From Formicarius rufipectus (Eukaryota; Chordata; Aves; Passeriformes; Formicariidae): a stretch of DNA of 64,000 bases. Every line of letters starts with the position of its first letter. Position 1 is the first letter of the stretch. A model generated the notes under the pieces. That model was not told where the DNA came from and made no database searches. It saw nothing but the letters and a program-made list of their open reading frames with translations. The DNA lies in contig VXAU01000294.1 of NCBI GenBank assembly GCA_013399695.1, positions 1,067,830-1,131,829 of the forward strand, in the 5' to 3' direction. The translations under genes and the position numbers were made by a program. This document shows, in pieces, positions 1-11,600 of this stretch.

Positions 1-3000
1 AGACTTGCAGTCTAGTATTACTGCAGCTTTGTTTTAATGCCAGTGCCTAGACAGAATGTATCAGGATAACTCTGAAGTATAGTAGTCTTTGTCTAACCTC
101 CACTTGATGCACAAGGGGGCAAAAGATGTTAGGATAGGTTTGCAGAGGCATCATTAGGTGCCAAAGGGTAACAGAATGAAGCAGGCAGCCTAGACTGTCA
201 TGACTAAGGTCACTGCTTACCTAGTGCTCATTCTCAAGTTACCCCGTGCTACAGGGATCACAATAAACCTGAACTCAAACCAGCTAATGCACAGCAAACT
301 AAGCCATTATCACATGCATCATTAAGCCATTAGAACAACCTGAAACAGGGACAGACTGCTTGCAACAGTGATGAAAAGCTACTGAGTACACCAGCTTTAC
401 CTGCTAAGCCAGGGATGTTTTGAAGGCAACCGGACAGAGTTCCAGCAATCCTTTGTACTCTAGGGTCAATGCAACAGGTAGTGTGCAGCTTCAGGACACA
501 ATTCAACTACTCAAGAGCTTAGTATCTAACAGCCAGGCATCAGTATTCCCAGTGTGCCAGAGCATCTGAAGAAACAGACAGGGAACACAGTGATTCTGAA
601 AAGCTTAAACCCAGGTAGTCAGGCGTTCAGAGAGCAGTCACTGAAAGTGAAGCTTCCTTGGAGGCCTCAGCATCAAGTTACACGGCAAAAGCACCAGAAT
701 ATGCAGGAAGCTTAACTTCTTTTTATCTGTCTCACTAGGAATCCATTGCAGCCTTTTTTCTAGCATTTCCTCTTCCAGGAGATGCACCTGGCCTGATGAT
801 TTGCAGCCAAGGCATGCAAAGTCTAATAAAACATAAGTTTGTGTTTGCAGCTTGGGAAGACTCCTCCTGAGCATAACACCACTTCTTCCACACAACCTGA
901 TGCACAGAAACAGTTTCTAAAGATCAGCCATGAGATGACACAAGATAGATCCCTGAGTCTAAGCTATCTGATACGCAAATCAAACACATCCCTCCAGGCA
1001 ATTATTTGTTTCTGCAATAGCCATAGCTAGCATAGGTTGGCTTTAAAAACATCTACACAAGAGATGGCAGCAATTACAAACCCTTAAATCTTATTTCTAC
1101 TGACACTATACTAGACCAAGTATTGTATAGCATGCAGAAGTTATTCCTGCCTAGGATTCAACACACATTACAACACTGGCATCATGTCAGTTTTTAAAAA
1201 CTCAAAGTCTTGGGGTGACATGTCTTGTCTGCAACCTACACAAAGTCAAATCCACACTTAATGAAAAGGCTGGGTTTGCTTCCAAGTTTAGCTACTTTGG
1301 CTGACTAATTGAGAAACCTTTAATAAAAAAATACAACAGAATTCACCAAATCACTTGTCTGCTTGATACTGAAGCTGCTTACAAAACCATTCAAGAAATT
1401 AAACTCAAGCTTGCTTGGCTACAAGCAGTCTGCTTCATAGACTCCCTCCCTGCCTTCCTAAGTTAAATGAAAGTCTGAACACAAGGGTAGCCTTGCTGTT
1501 CTACTGAGGCAGTGTTTATGAAGTAGTTATGAAAAGTAATAGAACTTGAATTGTAACTAGAAGATTTTGGTCCTATGAGGAACAGGCAGTTTTTACAGAC
1601 ATTTAAGTGCTGCACTGCTGCTGTTTTCCACCTTGAACAGCAATCCAACATTGGTGTTGCCTTCTGCTTTACCTTTTAAGTTTAAACAATTTGTTTGATC
1701 AGGCGCTTTGGCCTTACAAGCTTGCAGAAACAGAGGTGCTAAAAAAAGATCCAGCAAGCAAGAGTTCTTGAACATTGTACCAGTACCTAATAAATAGCTC
1801 TATGATTTGCCTTTCTAGTCTACCTCTCTGGTTAAGCAAAGGAAACCCAAGATCATTTGTTATATGTATTTTACTACTGTAATTCAGTGAAAATCATCCA
1901 GTTAATATATCAGTTTCTAATACCACTATATAAACAACTGAGGAAATTTTAAGCTTCTTCATAAAGCACAGGGGTCCCAAAGCAGCAAGTTCAGCACATA
2001 CCCTTCAGGAAGGTCAGCCCCCTACCCCTCCAAGGGTACTCTGAAAACAGGCCCAGACTTCCAACACATGCAGCTTCTGTGGAGAGCTCTGCTCAGGGTT
2101 TATACACATCTTCAAGTGAGGGTTAAGACCAGCAAAAATGAAAAATTTTACTCTATCTTCTCAAAGTACCACCTCATACAGTGACCAAATGATAGTGATA
2201 ACCCTCAAGTGGTGACAGAAGGACAAGCCTTCAGGACCTGCCTGAAGTTGTACAGTAAGAAATTAATTTTAGGAGGCACTTCTGGAATTCATACTGTGGC
2301 AGGAGTGCACATAATCCTGCCACTTAGGGTGTTTTGAGGTTGGGGGGTTTTTTTTATTTTGTTGTTTAGTTTGGAGTTTTTTGCTTGGTTGTGTTTTAGG
2401 GGGCTTTTTTTGCTTAGTTTTTAGGTTTGTGTTTTTAGATGTTTTTGCTGTGGACCTGTGAAGAAGAAAATTAGGCCAAAACTCAGTAGAGCTGTGCAAC
2501 TTTCCAACTGTGCCAAAAAATGTTTTGAAGGATACAGTCAGAAAGGCATTAGCTTGATCCTGGACTCAAGAGCATTTTTCCATCATAAATATTCAAGCTG
2601 TGGTTTCAATTCCTCATTTCAAGGACTTTTTGCATTACCAGGTTTTAGACTGCATTTTGGTGCATGTTTAGAGATGCCACCTTCCAAATTTTTGTTCAAG
2701 AGAATTTCAGTCAGCTTATGCTTTAGAGAGAGACTTAGGAATCCATCTTCAACTTCCAAGAAATGAATCTTAAACTTGAGGCAGGATCACATATCCTTAG
2801 ATATTATAGGAACCAACATTTAGGCCTCTAACAAGACAGACAGTATCCATACTGTTACCAGCTCTACACAGGTAAAAAGTAGAAGCACCCCAAGCACGAC
2901 ATGAGCCCACTCTTGGCACCATTAGTCCAACAGAAGTCTGGCCAGAACTTGAAGTGAGGAAGAATAATGAGGTTATACAACAGAAAGCAGAGTGTTGCTG

Positions 3001-3385
3001 CTCCTCCAGGTGCAGCTTCTGCTTAAGGCATTTTACAGTCCTTTAACTAACCCAGTTTACCGAATACTCCACTTAAATCATGTGTTAATAGCCACTTCCA
3101 GAACTAGTAAAGTTTCTTATCTATTCCTTTTAACATTTGGCTGCTGGTTCTCTTCTCCCAGTGAAGAGGTAATAAGGCTTCTTGGCATTTATAGAGATAC
3201 ACAGAAAAGTTCATAGCAGGTCACCTGGTTGCATAATCCCACTGCACACCAGGAAATGGACAATTCAATGCAGCCATGTTTCCACGAGAAAACATTCCAC
3301 TGACAATTACTACTTGTCTATATACACACACTCTCAGCATCTTCACATTCAGTAGCCTCCAATCAGGAACACTCGGGTGAAGAGA
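1..3385 (-). other. TENT5C: TENT5C 3'UTR and downstream flank (inferred)
   Basis: This AT-rich stretch follows the TENT5C stop codon on the minus strand and contains no recognisable coding exon. Mammalian TENT5C has a 3'UTR of several kilobases, so most of this region is probably 3'UTR. Minus-strand poly(A) signal candidates are AATAAA (TTTATT on plus at 2353-2358) and ATTAAA (TTTAAT on plus near 1318 and near 33). I cannot tell which is used. A G/T-rich low-complexity patch lies at about 2335-2450. The plus-strand reading frame at 2458-2766 resembles no protein family I know and is probably chance. Confidence 0.5.
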
Positions 3386-4561
3386 TCAATTGCAAGGCAA
3401 CCAAGTGGGGTAGGACTGGCTGTACAGCACAGGAGCACTTGCGAGATAGTAATTGCTGAAGTTTACATCACTCACATAAGGAGCTGGCTGGTAGTAACAG
3501 GTAACATTAGTGGCATTAGGGATGACATTTTGTTCTGCCAGCACTTTGAGCGCTAGCAGAGAGATCAAGTTGAGAGTCTGCCTTCGCTCATGTCCCATGA
3601 GACAGACTGTGCTCTCATTTACCACCCTGCGCAGAATCATGAGGTAATCATATTTGCTCTTTTCTTCTCTGGAGAAGTGGTTCTGGAGGTAGGTCTCTAG
3701 TTTGCGCTGCTGATCCAGGATGTCTGGGAAGTCTATGAAGAATCGGGAGCACATGTAGCGCTCTAAGGTTTTGATCTCATTCTTATCCATGGGCTTGAAG
3801 TCTCGTACTAAAAGGTTACTATATTTCAGCAGCCCACCACCTCGGATCTCTTCAGGATTTTTGGTAGCTATCAGTTTGTTCTGGAGGTGATCAAAAGCTG
3901 CTTCAAAGTCTCCATACATACTCTCCCCAATCACAGTTGGATGGAAGTGCTCCGACATTGGAGTTTGCGAGTAGTCATAGTAAAAGAGCAGGGAGTCCAG
4001 TATGATTTGGAACGAGTCCACACTGAACTCAAACTGCCGTCGTATACAGTCTACAAACTTAAGCTCCACATTTCTGCCATGCTTATTGGAAAGTGATATC
4101 AAGCTCCAACGGTCAGTCTCCGTGTACACTTTGACCAGCTTCTGGATGTAGGCTTCCTTGAGTGTTACAGGGCTGATTTTTAGCTTGCTTACTCCTTCTG
4201 GCAAGAAATTCAAGAGGGATCGCAAGACCACATCTCGAACTAACTGAAACTCTGCCTCACTAGGAAGAGAAACTTGAAAAATGAGATCCAGGTCTTTGCA
4301 TCCCAATCCATTATCCTTGACCAGGACATGACCAGCTGCAGAGCCATTCAGACGGGCATCATGTACCACAATGCCAGCTTCACTCAGCCTACTCCGAACT
4401 GTCCGAACAATGTCCTTCAGAGTTATCTTCAGTGTCGGGAAGTTGCCACGTCCATGGATCAGAACCACCTCCGTGAGAACCTCATGCAGACGGCTGACCT
4501 GCTCCCAATTCAGTACACTGCATGACATGCAGTCTGCTGCATTACTTCCTTTACCTGCCAT
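3386..4561 (-). CDS. TENT5C: Terminal nucleotidyltransferase 5C (FAM46C), non-canonical poly(A) polymerase
   Basis: The protein is 391 aa, the same length as human TENT5C, and is close to it from end to end. The family adds poly(A) tails to cytoplasmic mRNAs, especially those of secreted proteins such as immunoglobulins, and TENT5C is a known myeloma tumour suppressor. The nucleotidyltransferase core is visible: NGSAAGH at about 72-78, the metal-binding pair in KDLDLIF (D90 and D92), and a third acidic residue in ELKFVD (D171). The C-terminus ends YPTWLPCN, typical of this paralogue. The whole CDS lies in one exon, as in mammals. A splice acceptor (TTCCTACAG) precedes the exon, which starts at 4587. 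An in-frame ATG further upstream at 4636 is therefore intronic, and MAGKG at 4561 is the start. No break or frameshift is seen. Confidence 0.97.
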   Translation of the reverse strand: MAGKGSNAADCMSCSVLNWEQVSRLHEVLTEVVLIHGRGNFPTLKITLKDIVRTVRSRLSEAGIVVHDARLNGSAAGHVLVKDNGLGCKDLDLIFQVSLPSEAEFQLVRDVVLRSLLNFLPEGVSKLKISPVTLKEAYIQKLVKVYTETDRWSLISLSNKHGRNVELKFVDCIRRQFEFSVDSFQIILDSLLFYYDYSQTPMSEHFHPTVIGESMYGDFEAAFDHLQNKLIATKNPEEIRGGGLLKYSNLLVRDFKPMDKNEIKTLERYMCSRFFIDFPDILDQQRKLETYLQNHFSREEKSKYDYLMILRRVVNESTVCLMGHERRQTLNLISLLALKVLAEQNVIPNATNVTCYYQPAPYVSDVNFSNYYLASAPVLYSQSYPTWLPCN

Positions 4562-4587
4562 CTTAGGGCTTTTCTTCTCCAGAGAAA

Positions 4588-7500
4588 CTGTAGGAAGGTG
4601 GAATACAAAAAGGAAAAACCAAGTCAGACTTGTCATTTATGCTTCCTAGATACGTTCCTAGGCTCTGTTTTTCTGTATTCACACACAGACACAAAGGAAA
4701 TTATTTTGTGTACAAATGATTTATCAGCAAGCCTTTCACCTGAAATGATACACAGTTTCCCTGTCGCAGGTAGAAAAAAAAATTAGTGTCATTGTCTTTT
4801 TTGTTTTGGCAAGTTAGAGTTACTTCAGCAAAGCATTTTGTATGAAATGGAAATTATCAAAAAAGACGACACAAAAGCTTTACCTAAGTTTAAAGTCCTC
4901 TGCAGCACCAGCTGAAGCCAGATGAGCTGCAAAGGACTTTCGAAAGGAAAGCTTTGAAGCTGTTTCATGATACATATAAAGCTCAAACTGCTCTCTCCAA
5001 CTAACACAACAGTAGAAGAAACTCAGGTGTTAGTTTCAGGGCTTAGACATCCAGTCCACCAAAACCACTTAAATTATACCAGAAATCGAACATTTCTTCC
5101 TTTACATAAGACTTTTCTCTCTGAACCACTCAGCATCTACCACTTACAGTATGAAGGCCAAGTACATCTTGTTCTTGCAAAGAGCTGCAGCACTTCAGCA
5201 TCCTGGACAGTACTTCAGCTGCAGTCAGGTAACAACATTCAATTTGCATTCCAGTCTTTGTAAGCAGAAACACTGCCTAACCAAACTACCTTTCTGGAAA
5301 TATTCATACTTGCCCCCACTCCTTGCTCATTTTTGAACAGCAAGCTAGTTTTTAAGAGATGGCATATATTCAGATGATGCCTATCAAGCTAGTGTTACTC
5401 TTTTAACACCAAGAATCTCACAAACCAGTCTTGGTCAAAACTTGCATGAACATTTTAAGCATAAAAGAATGATCTGGTCAGATGCGACAAGACTCCTTAA
5501 GTCACTTGTCTTTTGTATGCAAGCACATAGATACTTACATATGTTCCACAGTCATGCAGTTCCAACTGGTATTAATACCCTTTTTTAAAAGTGTTCCAGG
5601 TTTCTATTGCAGCCAGGTGCTTCCTGACAGCTACAAACTAATTGAAGCCTCACCTTCTTCTGCCTCAAGTACTTGTGAAGACTGCAGCTGCCAAGGTCAG
5701 ACTAATCAAACTTAGGCAAATTAACTTTTGCCTACCACAAGTGATTAAACCCCCAACCATACAGTTTCCTAACACGAAACAGCATGGAGCATTTTTAAAT
5801 CAAGTTTCAAAGAACAGCTATTTTCATCCCATGCCCCTCCTGTTCCAGCCTCTAATTTTTGAGTAGCTCATTTGACCAATCACCTCCTCTGCAGGTGGGT
5901 CAAATACACAGTAAGGTCAAAATGCTCCTGGGGAACTTGCTTCTGTTCTTGAGCATGAGCATTGTGAACTGTGCTGCTTTGGGTTACCTCAGCACCAGCA
6001 GGTACAAAACAAACCTGTGATTCACAAGATGCTTAATCTAGAATAAATCAAGAGGTTCTTGATGCTCAATTCCTAATGCTCCAACACAGCATAAACCCAA
6101 AGGCATCAAGCCTGCTAGCAGTTGCACTCAAGCAATTCAAGCACATTAAAGTGTATTTCCAGTGTAAACTCCCTGTATTTCCACTAAATCCTTCAGATCA
6201 CTAAAGAACACAAAAGTCTTCTAACTGAAGCTGCAAGTCCTTCCAGCTACTACCACTGAAAACATTCCCTCTCCTCCTTCCCATTTGTAGCCCTCTCCAC
6301 AGCTTAGGCAACACACACAGCTCACCCACTAACCAGAAAGGACTTGAGCCAGTGCTTCCCATCGCACACACTTGGTTCTGCTTGGTGATCCTCACCTAGG
6401 AGAATAACACACATTGCTGCCCTTGAGGAAGCAAGACAAAGTATTTCATTTCCAGTTCAGTGGAGAATTTAATTCTCAACAGGCCAGCCTCTGAAGCCTC
6501 CCACCCCCAAATCACTTGTGCTTGCCTACTGAGCAAGGCTTTTGTTAGTGACAACAGGATCTTAGCGACTTCAGTGTGTTTCAAACACTAGCACTTTACA
6601 TGCTTCTTGTTCCACCAGCACCCGTTCCCACCACAAGAAGATCTGACACCTGAAGATGCTCATTCCCTGAGAAGAAAACCAATATGCAGGCAAGAAACAT
6701 CAAGTACCTTTACCACTAAATATAAAGAGTATCAGACGCAGCACTCAAACCAGAGGCAAAAGCCGCCAGGACAACACACCTCCACCTCTGTCCCGATGAG
6801 GCGCGTTACCCTGCAGCAGCAATTTTCCCCCTTTAAGACATATAACTCGACACAACACCCAAAAGCCCGCCGGCTCTCGCCCCCGCGGGGTCACAGGTCC
6901 CCCTCGGACGGCAATGGCGCTGCGGGTGAGCAGGTCCGGCTCCCTCCGTGGATCGGGAACGCCTTCACCGGGATTCAACAGAACGCGCGTTCCGTCGATT
7001 TAAGCACCGGAGAACCACTACCCAAGCGCTCGATCCCAGGAAAGCCCGTATCAGAGTGACGGCAAGCGATCCCTCCCGCCTGCCCCGGGGAGCATCCCAC
7101 CGCTGCCCCCGAGCCCCGGGGAGCATCCCACCGCTGCCCCCGAGCCCCGGGGAGCATCCCACCGCTGCCCCCGAGCCCCGGGGAGCATCCCACCGCTGCC
7201 CCCGAGCCCCGGGGAGCATCCCACCGCTGCCCCCGAGCCCCGGGGAGCATCCCACCGCTGCCCCCGAGCCCCGGGGAGCATCCCACCGCTGCCCCCGAGC
7301 CCCGGGGAGCATCCCACCGCTGCCCCCGAGCCCCGGGGAGCATCCCACCGCTGCCCCCGAGCCCCGGGGAGCATCCCACCGCTGCCCCCGAGCCCCGGGG
7401 AGCATCCCACCGCTGCCCCCGAGCCCCGGGGAGCATCCCACCGCTGCCCCCGAGCCCCGGGGAGCATCCCACCGCTGCCCCCGAGCCCCGGGGAGCATCC

Positions 7501-7884
7501 CACCGCTGCCCCCGAGCCCCGGGGAGCATCCCACCGCTGCCCCCGAGCCCCGGGGAGCATCCCACCGCTGCCCCCGAGCCCCGGGGAGCATCCCACCGCT
7601 GCCCCCGAGCCCCGGGGAGCATCCCACCGCTGCCCCCGAGCCCCGGGGAGCATCCCACCGCTGCCCCCGAGCCCCGGGGAGCATCCCACCGCTGCCCCCG
7701 AGCCCCGGGGAGCATCCCACCGCTGCCCCCGAGCCCCGGGGAGCATCCCACCGCTGCCCCCGAGCCCCGGGGAGCATCCCACCGCTGCCCCCGAGCCCCG
7801 GGGAGCATCCCACCGCTGCCCCCGAGCCCCGGGGAGCATCCCACCGCTGCCCCCGAGCCCCGGGGAGCATCCCACCGCACTCAC
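4588..7884 (-). other. TENT5C: TENT5C intron 1
   Basis: This intron runs between the donor GTGAGT (7879-7884 on plus) and the acceptor CTACAG just upstream of the coding exon. It is AT-rich except for its 5' 1.1 kb, which is GC-rich and consists mainly of the 31-bp minisatellite. No other gene or clear repeat was seen in 4.6-6.8 kb. The intron is assigned from matching splice signals and the two-exon structure known for mammalian TENT5C; no transcript was available. Confidence 0.75.
7087..7877. repeat. Perfect 31-bp minisatellite, about 25.5 copies
   Basis: The unit on the plus strand is GGGGAGCATCCCACC followed by GCTGCCCCCGAGCCCC. The phrase GGGGAGC starts at 7087 and last recurs at 7862, exactly 25 periods later, followed by a 16-bp partial copy. 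I saw no mismatch between copies. Each unit contains the palindrome CCCCGGGG. On the minus strand, the sense strand of TENT5C, each unit carries GGGG, GGGGG and GGTGGG runs that could form G-quadruplexes. Because 31 is not a multiple of 3, all frames stay open across it, giving false ORFs of about 300 codons on both strands. It lies in TENT5C intron 1, within 7 nt of the splice donor. Confidence 0.97.
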
Positions 7885-7930
7885 CTCAGCCGCGCCGCGC
7901 ACCCCGAGCGACCGCGCCAGCCCCACCACT
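7885..7930 (-). other. TENT5C: TENT5C non-coding exon 1 (predicted)
   Basis: On the minus strand a GC-rich stretch ends in GGCTGAG followed by a strong donor GTGAGTG, so the 3' edge is 7885. The 5' edge is estimated at about 25-30 nt downstream of TATA-like boxes and could be off by 10-20 nt. Mammalian TENT5C also has a short non-coding first exon joined to a single coding exon. Confidence 0.6.
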
Positions 7931-7941
7931 GCCCGCACCCG

Positions 7942-8040
7942 CCCTTTATGGCCCTTTATGGCCGCCCCGCCCCGCTCGGCCCGCCCCGCAAGCGGGGGCG
8001 GCTCTGGCCGTCAGTCCGGCCGCCGGGGAGCCCCGGCGCG
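7942..8040 (-). promoter_or_regulatory. TENT5C: TENT5C core promoter: tandem TATA/CArG-like boxes and GC boxes
   Basis: Two adjacent copies of CCCTTTATGG occur at 7942-7951 and 7952-7961 (CCATAAAGGG on the minus strand). They lie at a suitable distance to act as TATA-like elements for exon 1. They also match the SRF CArG consensus CC(A/T)6GG except for one base. GC boxes (CCGCCCCGCCCCG) follow at about 7962-7990. The CpG-rich island extends to about 8140, where a CR1 fragment begins. Confidence 0.55.
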
Positions 8041-8142
8041 GTCGTGGTGGGAAGAGGATGGAGAGGTTGCAGCGCCGTGGAATTCGTAGTCCCCCGGGTC
8101 GGCGGCTCGCCCCGCGCAGCGAGGAAGCTTTACAAGGGCAGC

Positions 8143-8608
8143 GCAGTTCGGGAAGGACACAGAGGTGCTGGAGGGAGTCCGAAGAAGTGCAGCGCAGCTG
8201 GTGAAGGGTGTGGAGCACAAATCGCGTGAGGACCGGCTGAGGGAGCTGCGCTGGTTCAGCCTGGAGAAGAGGACGCTCTCTTCTACTACCTGAAAGGAGG
8301 CTGTAGCCAGTGCGGGTCGGCCTCTTCTCCCTGGCAACTCCAAGTGCAGACAGATGAGATAGATGAGAGGACAAAGTTTTAAACTGCGGAAGGTTGGAAA
8401 ATAGGAAGAATTTCTTCACAGGAAGAGTGATTAAACACTGGAATGGACTGCCCCAGGAGGTGCTGGAGTCACCGTCCCTGGAGGTGTTTAAGGAAAGACT
8501 GGATGTGGCACTCAGTGCCATGGTGTAGTTGACATGGTGGTGTTCGGTTATAGGTTGGACTCGATGATCTGAGAGAGCTTTTCCAACCTAATTGATTCTG
8601 TGATTGTG
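8143..8608 (+). mobile_element. CR1 LINE 3' fragment
   Basis: The sequence matches the end of a CR1 reverse-transcriptase ORF and its 3'UTR: AGCTGGTGAAGGGTGTGGAG, TACCTGAAAGGAGGCTGTAG and ACACTGGAATGGACTGCCCC. It then runs through GGTTGGACTCGATGATCT to the terminal GATTCTGTGATTGTGA. It is 5'-truncated, as most avian CR1 copies are, and has internal deletions and stops, so it is dead. It lies directly upstream of the TENT5C promoter. Confidence 0.9.
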
Positions 8609-11600
8609 ACATTCAGTGGACTGTGATGAATAGCTGACTGAAATATAACATGGCTTTCCAGAAGGCACCTCATCCCAGATAGAACAGCTGTCAGGATAGA
8701 TCCCAAATGTCCAAGCTCTGCCAAACAATGCCACATTAGAAACAGCCAAACATGACAGTGTGCATGTGTTGACACAGTGTGGTCCTGGAAACCACTGCTG
8801 GTGGGCTGTGGGATGCTCTGGAGTTATGGAGGAGAAGGATGGAACAATCAGACAGGAGGCAGCTTGGAGATGCAGCATCATAAAAAAATTGGCTGGTGTT
8901 CAATAGTGGAGGGCATGAGATCATCCGCTCTGGGGGCAAAATTTACAATTTCTGCTGAAAACACATTAGAGCAAGACAGGAGAGAAAGGACACAAGGTAT
9001 TTGCCTTTTGTAGTATAATCAGGACTCAGTAGAGGTGGGGAAAAAGCAAAACAACCTAGGACAGGCCAGTTGACATAATTCTAATAGAGTTTAAAAAAAC
9101 TTACAAAACTGTGGCAAACCCTACCCCTTTACCCCCCCCCCTCCTTACGTCTATTATACTGTTTGGTCATTCACAGTCAAGAAAGATGAATTATAAGCTG
9201 CACACATGCAGAGAAAAGCTGACTTTGTAAGAGGAAACTGAAAAGCTCTTATTTGCCCAGCAAACACATCAGGCTTGCCTTGCTTCACCAGCAAAACCAG
9301 AGTTGAGCAGGAATACAGGGGTGGGTTAGTTTGTTTAATTATTTATTTTTCTCCAATAGCACACCATTGGGATAAATAACAGGAAACACAAAAAAGAGCT
9401 ATTTAAACTGAAGTATAACATTGACACAAGAAGCAGATTCAAGGCAAGTTGCCATCTTTTTTGTGCAACAGAGATAATAATTAATTCAGAGCATCACAGG
9501 AGAGAGGAAGTGGAATAAAACTAACTAGTTTCCAGACAGAGCTAGGGGAAAAAAAAACCAAAAAAACCAAACAAACAAAAACAAAACAAACATGTAATAT
9601 GATTGTCTGTGGTGGTACAGACCTGGACATGGGGATCTAGATCTCAACACTTTTTTTCCTCTATTTCTAAAATTAGAAAGGGAAATAGGAACTCAAAGAG
9701 AGGTAGTAGCAGAAATGAGATAGATATATCCACCAGTAAGGAAATGTTTCACCTGGAGGTTAAAACAATGAATGATCTCACCTCTTATTTCTTCAGCAAT
9801 ATTTCTGCCTCAAATATTATTGCCTTATGACAATAACTGTTGATTTTGGATGGTATATTTTCTCTTGCCCCATGGACAAACAGCAATTAAATTATTTATG
9901 GAAAAATATTTTTATTTGGAATATTCATTACAAACCAGTATAGGCAAAGATAAACTGCAGCACAGACCACTATTACAGATGTTAGAGTATTAATCAAAGG
10001 TTCATACTTTACAGTATTTGTTTACAATATCTTGTTTCATGAAACAATGTTTGTAAACACAAAGAGCTATCTCAACTCTATCACAGGGTGTTTCCTCTGA
10101 CTTGCAGACCTTGATCATGTCAGGGGAAGCACAGCACTCTCTGCAGGAAACTTAAGACCTCCTGACTATATATTTCTCTTTTTTAATTACTTCTTGTGGG
10201 TCCCACAGAAAGGGTCCATGGAATAGGAATTGGAAATGCCATTAAAGCCAGCTGGACCAGACTCCTGGCCAAATTGCGAGTATCATGAGGAATGCATCTT
10301 TGAGTAATGAATGCCTGGGAGAACAAGCCCATTTACAACTGATGAGAAGCTGCCTTCTGCTGTCCATCCACCTGTGTCTGTGCAGGGGATTAGAGCATTG
10401 TGAGGATGGAAGACATGGAAATATATAGCCCACTGCTGAGTTGAGAGATTAAAAACCATGGGTTGCTGCTCAGGTGCTGTGGCTGACATAGGTCCAGAAC
10501 CAGCTCCAGGGTACAAAATGTTTCACCTTTATTTAGGACTGACTTTCCCTCTGTCAGCTGTAACTCCAAGTCTAGGGAGAAGTAAGGGACAACCCAACTC
10601 TTTGTAAGCCATCCTTTCTCCAAGAGTGACTGGGATACAGATAAATTCCAGCTTCGAGACAGTGACTGCTGGCAGCCACAGTCCCTGCTCTGACCTTGGA
10701 CAACTGTCATCTCACCCTTCTCTCACAGCTGCCCCATTCCTCATCTCTGCCTGTGGTTCCAGTGTTTCCTCCCAGCTTCCTCCCTCCTGTCCTGTCCTGT
10801 GGTGTACCTGTTTTCAGGATTCATGGCACTGGACCTGTTTCAAAGGTTTTAGAAAGAGGATGGGGAATGAAGAAGGACCAGCTGGCTCCTGGGATGGTTG
10901 TATGACAGAGGGAAAAGAGTCTGTGAGCTGCCAAAACAGAGGCAAGTATGGAGTTTTATTAACAGAGTGCAAGTTGTTCATTTTTATCCAGTAAATAGGG
11001 CAGCAAATCTGGCAGAAAAAAAGTCACTTAACAGCCTGTAAGTCAGCTCAGTGACCTGACACTGTCAGATTAGTTTCCTTACGTGATGCATTGCTGAATG
11101 TAGTGTGTCATCATAAATCTTGGTTGTTAAAGCCATAAAGTGAAGCAGAGTTATTCATACCCAGTTAGTAGTAGCTGTCAGACTCTATTGTGTAATTGAG
11201 CATCAAATCTGCAGTTGGAAAACTCTTCTATTTTGTCTGACATGTGGAGTAACTGCATGTCTGCAGATGCTGAGAGCATGGAGATGGGTAGGAACATCCC
11301 ACCCACACAGGGCTATTATGAAATCTTCCTCAAGAGAATCAGGAGTGAGCCCCTTTCTCTGTTGCTAGCTGCCTCTGCAAGTCTTTGAGGTTTCCTACTG
11401 GGAGGTGCAGCGGTCCTTCCTCCTGATACATGGACAAAGGTAGATACACAGAGTCCAGAGGTACAGAGAACACTAATGCAGGAAACAGCAGTCTTTCAAA
11501 AATCTGAGGTTAAATTTGCTGCTAGAAGCTTGGAAGTCCCTTCTCCAAGGGATGAGATGCTATCATGTAGGAATTCCCAGCTCCCACACAGTTCTGAGTT

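Noticed and set aside
4562..4636. N-terminal extension of TENT5C from the upstream ATG
   Set aside because: A splice acceptor lies between that ATG and MAGKG, and the family starts at the latter with matching length (391 aa).
7087..7877. CRISPR-like array
   Set aside because: The units are perfectly contiguous with no spacers and the host is a vertebrate; it is a minisatellite.
6948..8204. 418-codon plus-strand ORF and about 300-codon minus-strand ORFs
   Set aside because: They are translations of the 31-bp minisatellite; since 31 is not a multiple of 3 each frame cycles through the same 31-residue unit. No start context, homology or splice support.
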